Both the position numbers and the translations under genes were made by a program. Below, piece by piece: positions 11,619-21,599 of a stretch of DNA of 64,000 nt. Each line of letters begins with the position of its first letter. The stretch's first letter is position 1. This stretch comes from Chloranthus sessilifolius (Eukaryota > Streptophyta > Magnoliopsida > Chloranthales > Chloranthaceae): contig CM037585.1 in the NCBI GenBank assembly GCA_021018995.1, positions 72,542,646 through 72,606,645 of the forward strand, written 5' to 3'. Under the pieces are notes generated by a model. That model was given only the letters and a program-made list of their open reading frames with translations. It was not told the origin of the DNA and made no database searches.

Positions 11619-11645
11619 CATATATATATATATATATATATATAT
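11619..11645. repeat. TA dinucleotide tract
   Basis: About thirteen TA repeats at the junction of the element A terminus and element C. Confidence 0.9.
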
Positions 11646-11936
11646 GGCAAAGGGGAAAATGCACCCGGGAGTAGAGATATCTCTACGCCAATTGATATGC
11701 GCGCGACACGTAGCGCCTTTTTTTGTGAAGTGATGGGTAGCATGGGGCCCACTTTACTAACTATGGTTAAACTTTTAAAATATTTTAAAAGTTATATTCC
11801 TTTTCAACCGTCATTCTTGACTTTTTTAGAAGTCTTTTTAAAGTTTTTTCTTTTCTCTCTCTTCTCTCTTTTTCTACAAAAGTGTCAGACTTACTTTTTT
11901 AAGTATATTTTACTAAAAAAATGTGAGCGCCCCTTA

Positions 11937-12170
11937 GTGAAGCGCAATCACCTTGGCAGCGAAGCGTTGAAACCTCGATAGCGAGGCGCTTGCACCCCGG
12001 CGGCGCAGCATTGACACCCCGACACCATGGTGCCAATGCCTCTATATCGAGGTGTCGGCATCGGCATCCCAACGCTTCGCTAAAAAAAATAATTGGGGCA
12101 TCGGCGCCTCATTTCAGCGGCGCAGGCGCCTCTATATCAAGGTGTCGGCACTTCGATAAAAAAATAAAAA
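11937..12170. repeat. 22-bp dyad array, C type, left half
   Basis: Consecutive 22-bp units begin gtgaagcgcaatcacc, gcgaagcgttgaaacc, gcgaggcgcttgcacc and gcgcagcattgacacc. The array then becomes gaggtgtcggc-type and less regular up to about 12,170. Confidence 0.8.
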
Positions 12171-12209
12171 ATAAATAAATTTTTAGCGAGGTACCAACAT
12201 CTAGACATA

Positions 12210-12363
12210 GAGGCGCCAACGCCCCTAAAACGAGGCGTCGGCACTCTTGCGTCAGGGTGTCAGCGCTTCACCATCGAGGTATCAGCGGCTCACTATCGGG
12301 GTGTCGGCGCCTCATTTTTGGGACTTTGGCGCCTCAGTTTCGGGGTGTCAGCGCTTTGCTATT
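12210..12363. repeat. 22-bp dyad array, C type, right half
   Basis: Seven consecutive units of exactly 22 bp begin gaggcgccaacgcccc, gaggcgtcggcactc, agggtgtcagcgcttc, gaggtatcagcggctc, ggggtgtcggcgcctc, gggactttggcgcctc and ggggtgtcagcgctt. The consensus is GAGGYG-TCGG-CGCCTC, a G/C-flanked version of the element A dyad. Confidence 0.85.
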
Positions 12364-12633
12364 GGGCGGCCACATTTTTTGAGTAAATAATACCTAAAAA
12401 AGTAAGTCTGACACTTTATTGGAAAAATGGAGTGAAGAAAGAGACTTTAAAAAAGTCAATAATGGCGGCTGGAAGGATATTTAACTTTTAAAATATTTTA
12501 AAAATTTAACCCTAATTAGTAAAGTGTGCCCCATGCCACCCATCACTTCACAAAAAGGGCGCTACGTTTCATGCCCATATCAATTGGCACAGAGATATCT
12601 CTATGCCCGGGCACATATCCCCGACCCTCTATA

Positions 12634-12897
12634 TATATATAATCTGAATAATGGACTCCTAAAGTCACTGATGCGTGCACTTAATTCCTCTCATCAATCA
12701 CTCTATCTCTTTGATTGGTAAGAGATTATTTATACAAATTAGACCTACTGACTCACTTCTCTTTCATTTTTACGCAGTAGCTAGAGCTGTTAAAGGACCG
12801 GGCCAGGTGGGTAAACTGATTGAAGGATGGATCGACTGATGAAGGCTATGCCTTAACTATTTGTGCTTGGCTTTTTATAAGATTGGCGCTGGCTACC
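12634..12897. other. Unassigned stretch
   Basis: No coding or structural feature I can support. It begins with AT-rich sequence at the right edge of element C and leads into the duplicated target of the next transposon. Confidence 0.4.
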
Positions 12898-12941
12898 TAT
12901 AAAGATCTCTCATTGGACACTTTCTTTGCATGGCCCTACCT
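12896..12941 (+). repeat. 46-bp target unit, copy 1
   Basis: A unit starting cctataaagatctctcattg and ending ttgcatggcccta occurs here and again at about 14,300-14,344, with one transversion visible in the core. The transposon at 12,945-14,301 lies exactly between the two copies. Confidence 0.75.
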
Positions 12942-12944
12942 ATA

Positions 12945-14301
12945 GGGCATGTTTGATTGCATGTAATAGGAAACATGTTTTATGTACCAGCACATAATGG
13001 ATACGCACGTTTGGCCTGTACTAGTACTAAACATAATTGATGCTCGTTTGATTGCGCGGACTATGAAATGCGTATTGCCCTGATACGTTTCAGTTGTTTG
13101 ATTGCACATGCTCGTAATACCAACTTATGTATCATTAAGCACCACAAAACCTCCACCCTCAACTCGTTTACATTTGACCATGTATCAACCAAAGATAGAA
13201 TTTAGTGAGCATTTAATCCGTATCGCTTTGGACGCTTCGCAAAACGCAATCGACCTATCAAACGGTCAAATATTGATTCCACAGGAAACACATACCGACA
13301 TGAGAACTCCTCATAGTATGTCATAATCCCGCTCACTTTGGGATGTGTGCCACGTGGAGTCAACATATAACTGATTTAAGGGTTCATGGTCTCAAGATAT
13401 GCTGTGTGATTGGGACAAAATGATCTTCATTGTTTGATTCAAGTCAATCAACAATTTTAACGGTGGAATCATTACATGCAAAGACCTAATCTTCATTGCA
13501 AAAACTTATGTTAGTTTTTTTGGTTTTTTTAAATGATACTTATGTGATAGTTTAACAAGCAAACATTCCACCCAAATACACAATTATCCAAGATAGGTCA
13601 TCCCCTCCCCACCACCATCCCTCAAAGACACCACAAACCAGATCGTGGAGCCCTTTTAACATGCAATTAAACCGATCTCTCATAGCAAATCAAATCCATC
13701 TCCTCTCAAGTAGAAATTTGGTAGGGACGATTTAGTTACTAAACTATTAAATTGCATTCAAACAACTTTCATCAAAGCAATTAGTTCATCTACATTCCGA
13801 TTACTGCGAGCAGATGACGACCTGAACTGCCAAATCAACCCCAATTGTTCTTATTATCCATAAAAACACAAACCCCAATTGTTAAAAATCAAAACCCTAT
13901 AATTAAGAAGAGAAACTCAAATTTCGATGACCATTAGCGATCACAAAATAAACCTAGAGTTTCTGCAGTGTGATTTCTTCATAAGCGCCTTTGATGCTCA
14001 TGAATCACATCCTGATGGTCTCTCACCACTACAGAGAAGGGAGAGAGAGAGACGCCAGTAGTGTTAGATAAGTTTTAGGGTCTTTATTTTAGAGAAGTTA
14101 ACGCCCCGACGCTTGACTAAATGCATAGCCTTTGGAGTATACGATCGTATGCCCTCGTATCCAGTTTTGATGGCGCGTAGTGTTGTCCGTACAAAATGCA
14201 TAGGGTCAAACGTGCAACCAAACAACAAAAACGTGTTTGACTTGCAGAAAAGACACTTGGAACGCATCTTCAAGTCCCCTTACGAGCAATCAAATGTCCC
14301 C
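12945..14301. mobile_element. PIF/Harbinger-like non-autonomous DNA transposon
   Basis: Left end GGGCATGTTTGATTGC and right end, read on minus, GGGGACATTTGATTGC form imperfect terminal inverted repeats. ATA flanks both sides (12,942-12,944 and 14,302-14,304). Ends of the type GGSCYTGTTTGRTTGC with 3-bp duplications are characteristic of PIF/Harbinger. No transposase frame is seen in the 1.36 kb interior. A hAT assignment is less likely because the flanking duplication is short. Confidence 0.65.
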
Positions 14302-14344
14302 ATAAAGATCTCTCATTGCACACTTTCTTTGCATGGCCCTAACC
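14302..14344 (+). repeat. 46-bp target unit, copy 2
   Basis: Second copy of the unit at 12,896-12,941, directly following the ATA on the right of the transposon. Confidence 0.75.
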
Positions 14345-14456
14345 CTAGCTCTAGGCGGGCCTTAATATAGCCGGCCCTAGCCCTACCCTTAGTGAATTAG
14401 GGCTGGACTTTGGGATTTAGAACATTGTCATTTTTTAATTCTTATGTTATGTAATG

Positions 14457-14606
14457 ACTACAAAAAATAAAAGTATTAGCGGCACCAAAAATTGTCACTA
14501 TTAATAAAAAAAGCTTGTTCTTTCAATAGCGACAGGATTAGTAGCGACAGTTTTTTTTGTAATAGCGACAATTTTTAGTGCTGCTAATAGTCTTATTTTT
14601 TTAAAT
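14457..14606. mobile_element. Short MITE with CACTA-like ends
   Basis: The left arm actacaaaaaataaaagt, then attagcggcaccaaaaattgtc, is repeated inverted at the right end (gacaatttttagtgctgct...tagtcttattttttt). The central part repeats agcgacag. The outer GACTACAAAAAA resembles the CACTACAAAAA end of CACTA elements. No coding sequence. Confidence 0.6.
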
Positions 14607-14900
14607 GAATAATTTTAAATAAATAATTTTAAATAAAATTTTCTACATATAACCCAAAGTTTTGAATTTATAAAGAATTACTTAAACTTTACATTTTTAT
14701 AAAATACATCCAAATTTATAATTCTTATTTAAAAAAACCTCTATCATCATGCCATGTTACCTCCATGCATGGTTAGAGGTAACTTTCAAGGTTTATTCTG
14801 CAAAAAGACAATAATACCCCTCAATATTAAAGTATTGCTAATTCACATACGTCTCCTCTCATATACGTTTCAACCCATTATGTTGAGGATTTTATTTTTT
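14607..14900. other. AT-rich spacer
   Basis: No gene or repeat structure supported. It probably contains the 3' tail of the adjoining LINE. Confidence 0.4.
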
Positions 14901-14922
14901 TTGAGAAAAGGGAATTAATTTA

Positions 14923-16420
14923 TCATATATAAATGGTTTCAAGATCAGATATGGAAGGAGGGTAGTCCTCCATCCAGACAAAGACATTAGTAGAATTAAT
15001 TCCTAATTTCGCAAGGCCATGTGCCACTTTGTTAGAATCTCGGTAGACGTGAGAATAAGCAGCCAAATAAAACTGGTTCATCAGCGCCCTGATATCCTCA
15101 ATCAACATACTGAGGAAAGAACGATCCTCTTGGCGTGAGTTTATCAATTGGATAGCCTCAAGTGAATCACTTTCAATATGTATGTTCCGCAGTCCTAGAT
15201 CGAGATCAAGCTGCCCTTCAGAAATTGCTTGTATCTCGCCCTGAAGAGGGTTTGGAATGTTTACGTAGCCCTTTGCCATCGATGCTTGAACCAGACCCCC
15301 GGAATCCCGAATAACAGCTCCTATCCCTGGTCCTGGTTTACACCACATTCTACTTCAATTAGGTTGTTCTACAAACGTGGCTTTGAACCTAGAATTTTCC
15401 GCTTTGAACTTATAGAGCATAATTTCCTCCCAAAGAATGTATTGCACAGCATCCCCTTTACCTCCATTCATAATCACTTTGTTTCTAAGGTTCCAGATGA
15501 CCCAAGCAATAACCAAGAAACGGCCCAAGTTATCCTCCTTTTTGGATATGATTTACTTCACCCATAAATAGAAGTTTTCCATGTGTTCAACACTTCTAAG
15601 ATCTAAGGATGACATGAACTAGAGGGGAGTCGAGTGGGGATAGTCCTTTAAAACATGTATAATGGTTTCGGCCTCTAGACCACACAGCCCACAGGTTGTG
15701 TCATTTGTGTTCATCCTCTTCCACAAATTATATCGCACTAGTAATATGTTCTTGCACGCTTGTCAAGTGAAGTGTTTAATTTTGTTTGGGATATTGTAAT
15801 TCCATATCTTTTTTCAAACCGAATCGGATGGGGCATAACTGCAGGAGCCTTCACATGACCCGTTCTTATTATAGTAGTTCCTAGCCACAAAATAAGCACT
15901 TTTAACACTAAATTTACCTTTTCTATTGGGAGCCCATGCTACTTTACATCACATGGATGGATCGGGAGCGGGATTTTTAGAATAATTTCAGCATCATTCG
16001 ACCAAAGAGCATTTTTTATGATATTTGAGTTCCAATGTTGTGGCTGACCTATAATGATGGCCTCCATCTTTTGGATTTGTTGGGTCATGTGAGGATTAAT
16101 CACCTTGTAAGAGCTCACACGAGGGATCCACCTATACCCCCAAATGCCAATCGATCGCCCATTACCAACCCTTTTGATAATTCCTTCTTCCAAGATGTTC
16201 TTGATTCCCCAGATGCTCCGCCAAGTGAAAGAAGGACTGTAACCCAGACTTGATTCCATGAATGAGGAATTACGGAAATATCTTGCTTTTAAAATCTGAG
16301 TCACGAGTGAAGAGGGGTTGGTTTGCAGTCGTCATCCCTGTTTCATTAGCATAGCTTTGTTGAAAGCCCGTAGAACCTTGAAGCCCAGTCCACCACAAGC
16401 CCTAGAAGTGGATGATCGGC
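14923..16420 (-). pseudogene. LINE 3' half: zinc-finger region and RNase H
   Basis: Minus-strand non-LTR retrotransposon remnant. From 5' to 3' on minus: GGLGFKVLRAFNKAM near 16,370, QILKARYF and SFTWRSIWG at 15,939-16,304 (the region linking reverse transcriptase to the zinc finger), a decayed zf-RVT region around 15,450-15,850, then an RNase H domain at 14,923-15,348 (GIGAVIRDSGG, ESDSLEAIQLI, SNKVAHGLAKLG). Frameshifts and stops separate the blocks. The RNase H block itself is open for 141 codons. The 5' remainder of the same LINE continues at 17.9-18.5 kb beyond an insertion. Confidence 0.8.
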
Positions 16421-16429
16421 CTTAAAAGT

Positions 16430-17895
16430 TACATAATTTAGATCTAAATCTCGGTATTGTTAGACCTTATTTAATTACTAATATTTGCTTTTAGTGCAAG
16501 ATTGAATATAACATATTTTGAAGGCTTAAAAGTGCAAATGTGGTTAAAAGAGCAAAGTTAAAGGAGTTTTGAGGCTACGACAAGAATTTACCAGAACAGC
16601 GGAGAGAAATAAGAGTATCGAAGTTTATATATACCTGTTAGAGCTAAGGCCTATACAATTGGAAAGAAGACTTTCTCAGCTTTCCAATGAGCCAAGAATC
16701 TCTGGATTCCGAGCCGTATATCAAAAGTAATGGCTGAATGAAATTCGCACAACAACACAGAGAAAGTGCAGAATTTGCAGTTTCGGTCGGTCGGAAATGG
16801 ATTGTGACTAGTCGTCTGGGATTTCCAGAACGCAAATTGGGACCGCCCCAGCTCAAAACAGCTTCATAAATTCAGATTTTGACCGATCCAAATGCAAATC
16901 TGGACCGGTCAAAACCCAACAGCAGTCCGAGCTTTCTTATATATATATTTTTGACCGATCGATCTCCATTCTCGATCGGTCGAAGACGAGGTTTCTATGA
17001 ATTTTCATGCACGAGGATGTGCTTTCTTGCTGATTTTTAGGCGCGATTCTTCCTAAAATTAAGACTCCAAGATCTTCTACCTTCCTAGTTTAGATTAGAT
17101 TCGTTCTAGGGTTTGTTTCCTAGTAGAATCAATGTTCTAGGGCCTTATACATCCATAAATAAGGACCCTAGGTTAAGAATAAAAGAGCTTTCAGCTATAG
17201 GGATTTTTGCTCGTAGGTTTTAGGTCTAGATTTCATATCTGCGAGAGTTTGTGAGATTGAAGATTTTATAATCATCGTTTTATGATCGATTCAGCGACGA
17301 TGAAGATTATAGCAACGATGCGCGGCTAAATCGTCCTAAAGCTTAGGATCTCTTGTACGATTGAAAATAAGTAAATAACTTTATTTGTGTTTCTCTTTTA
17401 TTTTAGATTTCATTAATAGTATAATTGCATGTTCGAGGCTCTGACTAAATCGAGAATGCGATGGTAATGTTGTAATCTTATTTAGAATAATCTCAGTGGC
17501 CTTATAAGGATTGAGGTTACCCTAGATAGGATATTCACCGACACACTAGGCCTTGTAGGGTAGTCTTTGTTGGTTCATGTAATGGGTCTTTGACGATTAG
17601 ATTTATCTAACTCGCGATTAGATTTCTCTAAGTCATAAACAATGCAACTTAGCTTGTAGCGTAGAGCGGGGGTACCTGGAATTGGGAATAGATTAGGAAT
17701 AGGATGCAAGTTGTTTACAAATCTGAAATCCAAGAGAGATCCCAAGCTTGTCTCTCAGTATTTTTCAAATCTATTTTTTTTGCTAGAATAATTAGAATAT
17801 TACTTTTATAAAACCCCCATTCTAATAAGGCTTTAGTTTAAAATAAACGACTAGTCCCTATAATTCGACACCCCTGTACTTGCCCTAGTACATTC
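16430..17895 (+). mobile_element. LTR-like insertion inside the LINE (class uncertain)
   Basis: The LINE protein homology stops near 17,900 and resumes near 16,420, so about 1.4 kb is inserted. The best boundaries are TGTTAGACC at 16,458 and CCTAGTACA ending at 17,892, a TG..CA pair as in LTRs, but I cannot find a matching 5-bp duplication. The interior has a TATA-like catccataaataagg near 17,150, no coding frame, and several dyads of GACCGGTC/GACCGATC type between 16,785 and 16,985. A solo LTR of a Ty3 (Athila/Tat-like) element is my preferred reading. Confidence 0.5.
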
Positions 17896-18500
17896 GAACT
17901 TGTGCACTTGTAAGGTTTTGAAATAAAACGATCAGTGCACAACTTTTTCCATGCAATCCAAGGTATCCCCTTACTGTTTTGTTTTGGCTCCACCAAAACC
18001 ACACAATTAAGGTCGAGATGTCTTGTAATAAAGTTGCCGGCAATTGAAAACAACTCATCGCATAAGTAGGAATAGCTTGAGTGACAGCCTTAATGAGTGT
18101 CACTTTTCCCGCTTTGGATAATAATTTCTCCTTTCACCTTTGAAGTTTCACCCAAACTCTCTCCTTTAGGTACCCGAATTTGAGATTCTTAGTCCTTCCA
18201 AGAAAAATAGGGAGACCAAGATACTTTTCATGAGATTTTGCCCCTTTTATTGCGAATTGTTGTAGTAGGTCCAATCTGTCGGTGTGTGATACATTGGAGC
18301 ACAATGTCATAGAAGATTTTTCCAAGTTGATCATTTGTCTGGAAGCATATTCATAGGAGTGCAACATGTGAATGATGGCTTTCCTCCTTTTTTGCTTTGA
18401 AGTATAATAAGCTATCATCGGCAAATAGGAGGTGGGAGACCTTTGAGGCATTCCTACAAATTTGGATTCTTGAAATTCTTCTTTCATACAAAGCATTAGT
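17895..18500 (-). pseudogene. LINE reverse transcriptase, C-terminal part
   Basis: The minus strand carries, in two frames, SHLLFADDSLLYFKA near 18,395-18,440 (the FADD catalytic motif), then YASRQMINLEKSS, KYLGLPIFLGR, LKERVWVKLQR, then LIKAVTQAIPTYAMSCFQLP and GIPWIAWKKLC. This order is diagnostic of plant L1-type LINEs. A frameshift lies just after the FADD motif. Upstream homology ends near 18,500, a typical 5' truncation. Confidence 0.8.
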
Positions 18501-19325
18501 ACACATAGAAGAAAAAGTCAAAATTGACACATATCACCCCATTATGTTCAGACTTGAGATAACTATTTCGAATTAAGGTCAAAATTGTCTCAATCACTGA
18601 TAAATAAGCAAGGGCAAAATTGTCTTGAAAAGTTTGAAGAGACGTCATTTGAAGTGATTTCTCGCTGCAATTAACTGCAAGGGGTGTTTAGAGTAAATGA
18701 AAGTACTAACTAGGGTTTTTTTTTTTTGAATATAGAACTTTTGAGGGGGTATTTGCAAAAAAACCCTTTTAATTATAAACAGGAATATGCACAATGTGGA
18801 ATGGCCCAGTCTAATTGGGTTGAATCGGGTTTCGAGTTAAACCACTTTTGCAGTTAAGATTTTCCTAATTCCAAGGGCTGTAGATGTGGTTGAGCTTGAA
18901 ATCTGGTTCAACTTGTTGGACTTAACTACTCCCCTATGCCCAACACTAAATATATAGTATATCTCGGAGCAAGGTGTCAAACTCGGTTTTGGTATCGGGT
19001 ATCAGTCCATGGAGGACCGATACGAATTGATACCAGACCGATGCGAATCGGCCAGTATCGATAAGTATCAGTCCATGGTGTAGACTATGTAGTATTGTAC
19101 CCCATATATAGGGTCTACTTCCAATACTTGTTCATTTGAAACCTATAAAAGATGTATATAGCTGTCAACATTTGATTGCGTAATATATAAAATGACAAAT
19201 GACTTGACAACTTTTGATTACATAATATAAAATTATTTTAATTGGAGACAAATTACGTGACAACTGACAACATAGAAGAAGACTATAAGAAAATCATACA
19301 CAACTTCCTAACCCGGGTAACTAAG
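18500..19325. other. Unassigned AT-rich stretch
   Basis: No gene supported. A short inverted repeat around a catgg core (gtatcagtccatgg...gaccgatac) occurs at 18,990-19,080. Confidence 0.4.
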
Positions 19326-19329
19326 TTTG

Positions 19330-19742
19330 TGCCCACTTATTTACTGCAAGTGCCCACGTCCCAAATCCCTTGAAAGACATTGATTGCATAGAATCAGATG
19401 ATAGAAGTCTCATTTCACCTAGATCATCCACACAATAGATCTTGAGATCATGGTGCACCTATCAAACGGTAAGTTTTATACTCCACATAACACAAATCCC
19501 CAAAAATGACCTTAAAATCACGTTTGAGGGTGATGCGTGTTATATGATTCAAGGAAATTTTTTAGGGATCTATGACAAATTTAATCTAACACTGACCGTT
19601 TGATAGGTGCACCATGATCTCAAGATCTATTTTGTAAAAGATATATGTGAAATATGACCTCTATCATCTGATCTAACGCAATCAATGGTGTTTTAGGGGT
19701 CAAATATGTAGCGCTTTCAGTAATTAAATAGGTGGGTGCGAT
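19330..19742. mobile_element. Palindromic MITE / fold-back element
   Basis: The two halves are inverted copies of each other over at least 150 bp. Left arm phrases gtgcccacttattta, cattgattgca, cagatgatagaagtc, tagatcttgagatcatgg and tgcacctatcaaacggt all recur inverted in the right arm (accgtttgataggtgca, ccatgatctcaagatcta, ctatcatctg, caatcaatg, taggtgggtgc). The inner 35-bp block is identical in both arms. No coding sequence. Relatives occur near 3,100, 54,710 and 61,600. Confidence 0.8.
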
Positions 19743-19954
19743 CAGAGAAACCTTTTTCCCTAACTCTGCAGACTGCAATAACGTATTCACTGGCAGGATT
19801 AACAAGGGAAATTTACCTGACAGGCCCTGTCAGATACACCTTTTACGTCAGAAGCCCTATAGTTTCACTTTTACCCAGACAAACCCGCTGAGCGCCGAGC
19901 TGAGGCACGCCTGTAGGAAATACCCAAAGTACCCTCACAGTAATAAATAGCCGT

Positions 19955-20100
19955 CCTCTTTTCAAATCATTTACTGTTTTCATTTTACTTTTTCGTTCGA
20001 AGTCGGTGGAGAGTCGTTGTCGCTTCGTGGACGATCGCGTTCAAATCTACAACCTTCAAGCTACCAAATCTGTAAGTTAGAATTTAAATAGTTTCCATCG
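19955..20100 (+). promoter_or_regulatory. Probable transcription start and 5' leader of element B
   Basis: A TATA-like ataaatag at 19,942-19,949 precedes a non-coding leader that ends in a good splice donor (aaatct|gtaagt, GT at 20,072). The dyad array begins 100 bp further on, inside this putative leader intron. No acceptor is assigned with confidence. Confidence 0.35.
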
Positions 20101-20167
20101 TTATAGATTTTTTTTTTTCTCCTCTCTTTGGTGCACATTTTGACATAATTTTTTTAGGTTTTCCCAT

Positions 20168-20365
20168 ATGTAATCGATATCGATCTTACATGTAATCGAT
20201 ATCGATCCTATATGTAATCGTTATCGATTACATATTGAGTCACTATCGATTATATGTAGAGTCGCTATCGATTACATTTACAGTCGATAACGATTATATA
20301 TGTAGTCGTAATCGACTATATAAATTGTGGATGACGACTTTATAACAAATCGATATCGACTCTCT
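20168..20365. repeat. 22-bp dyad array, B type, block 1
   Basis: Nine consecutive 22-bp units start tcgatatcga, tcgatatcga, tcgttatcga, tcactatcga, tcgctatcga, tcgataacga, tcgtaatcga, tggatgacga and tcgatatcga, each followed by a 12-bp AT-rich spacer. Confidence 0.9.
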
Positions 20366-20637
20366 ATGAATATAATTAATACCCATCATATGAATTAATT
20401 TCCCTATAGTTATTACCCTCGATGCCATAATAAATCATACGAGGTTTTATATTTATCTCAGCCGACGTTCAATTTATTGCCAACTACCCTTTTGTAAAAC
20501 CATTATGGCAAGTTAGGTTGGAAGAATGAGAAAATTTAATACAACGATTTGTATTCCACAATCTAGGAGCTTTAAATACAGGTTTAGTTCGTCCTTAGCA
20601 AACCACCTATCATCCCTACCTGCCCATATTTTTCCCA

Positions 20638-20922
20638 ATGTCTGACGACGAAGAAAAAACCTTCTATAACCCAATCAAGTTCGAGCCTGTATGGGAGGAC
20701 CCACCACCACCACCAGAACCAGATCCTCTGCAGTTCCTGTGGGACGAGTACGATGAAGTAATGGAGATTTTGGCGAAGGAAGAAAAGAAGAAGAGGAAGG
20801 AAGAAAATAAGAAGAGGAAGGAAGAAAAGAAAAAGAAGAAGGAAGAAAAGAAAAAGAAACTTAAGACGGAACCACCCGCCTCTCCACCCCATCCACCACC
20901 TGCTCTTCATCCATCTTCCTAA
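20638..20922 (+). CDS. Small acidic-then-lysine-rich protein of element B (hypothetical)
   Basis: 94 codons. The N-terminus is acidic (MSDDEEKTFYNP), followed by PPPPPEPDP, a helical stretch LWDEYDEVMEILAKEE, then about 35 residues of almost pure Lys/Glu/Arg made by tandem repeats of gaagaaaagaa-like DNA, and a Pro-rich tail. It lies 0.7 kb upstream of the Ulp1-type gene and on the same strand, separated by dyad arrays. No family recognised. It could be a separate gene or an upstream exon, as no obvious donor follows. A degenerate Lys-rich echo of the repeat lies at 21,220-21,270. Confidence 0.4.
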   Translation: MSDDEEKTFYNPIKFEPVWEDPPPPPEPDPLQFLWDEYDEVMEILAKEEKKKRKEENKKRKEEKKKKKEEKKKKLKTEPPASPPHPPPALHPSS

Positions 20923-21139
20923 ATTTTCTTTTCATTTTTAATTATAAGTGAAAAATTTTGAATGTAATTGAAAAATTTTGCAAGTAAATGAAACTTTTTG
21001 ATGCAATGGCGACTTCATGAAATCTTTTGAGTCAGTAAATTAAATATTTTCTATATAAATAAGGGAAATTTACCTGACAGGTAAATTAAACATTTTGAGA
21101 TCATTGTAGTCTTATATTGAATTGATGGCGATTTCATAA

Positions 21140-21215
21140 GTAATCGATATCGATTACATTTAGAGTCGGTATCGATTACATATAGGGTCGATATCGATTA
21201 TATATGTAATCGATG
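21140..21215. repeat. 22-bp dyad array, B type, block 2
   Basis: Four units (tcgatatcga, tcggtatcga, tcgatatcga, tcgatgtagg) at exact 22-bp steps. Confidence 0.85.
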
Positions 21216-21358
21216 TAGGTAAAGAAGAAGGAAGAAAAGAAAAAGAACAAAAGAAAGAAAAAGAAACTTAAGAGTCAGTAAATTAAGTAATTTCTATATA
21301 AATAAACATTTTGAGGTCATTGCGAATTTATATTGAGTTGTTGGCGATTTCATAGGTA

Positions 21359-21510
21359 ATCGATATCGATTACATCTAGATTCGATATCGATTACATATA
21401 GAATCGGTATCGATTATATATAGACTCGATATCGATTATATATAGAGTCGGTATCGATTACATATGTAATCGATAACGACTCTATATGTAATCGATACAG
21501 GTTTTATATA
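21359..21510. repeat. 22-bp dyad array, B type, block 3 (upstream of the Ulp1-type gene)
   Basis: Seven units at exact 22-bp steps: tcgatatcga, tcgatatcga, tcggtatcga, tcgatatcga, tcggtatcga, tcgataacga, tcgatacagg. It ends about 90 bp before the start codon of the gene at 21,600, a position suited to a promoter-proximal control region. Confidence 0.9.
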
Positions 21511-21599
21511 TACATTTCATCAACATTTTTAACTATCCTTGTTAGTATGGGGCTCAGTCCTTTCTTTTTTATTACAGTTCATTTCAAAAGGCTGTCAAG

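Larger units (their letters stand above)
11645..12633. mobile_element. Element C: non-autonomous Mutator-like element with long inverted termini
   Basis: Two inverted arms of roughly 280 bp face each other: the left runs from about 11,645 to 11,925 and the right from about 12,370 to 12,633. Shared stretches include gagatatctct, ccaattgatatg, tgtgaagtgatggg, catgggg, taaaatattttaaaa and gtgtcagacttactttttta. No coding potential. The centre is two 22-bp dyad arrays. The outer ~80 bp match the right terminus of element A. Confidence 0.75.

Noticed and set aside
11556..11981. 141-codon frame across the TA tract
   Set aside because: It runs through a microsatellite and an inverted terminal repeat with no homology.
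20584..20910. Leu/Phe-rich minus-strand frame resembling membrane segments
   Set aside because: It is the antisense of the lysine-rich repeat at 20,638-20,922.
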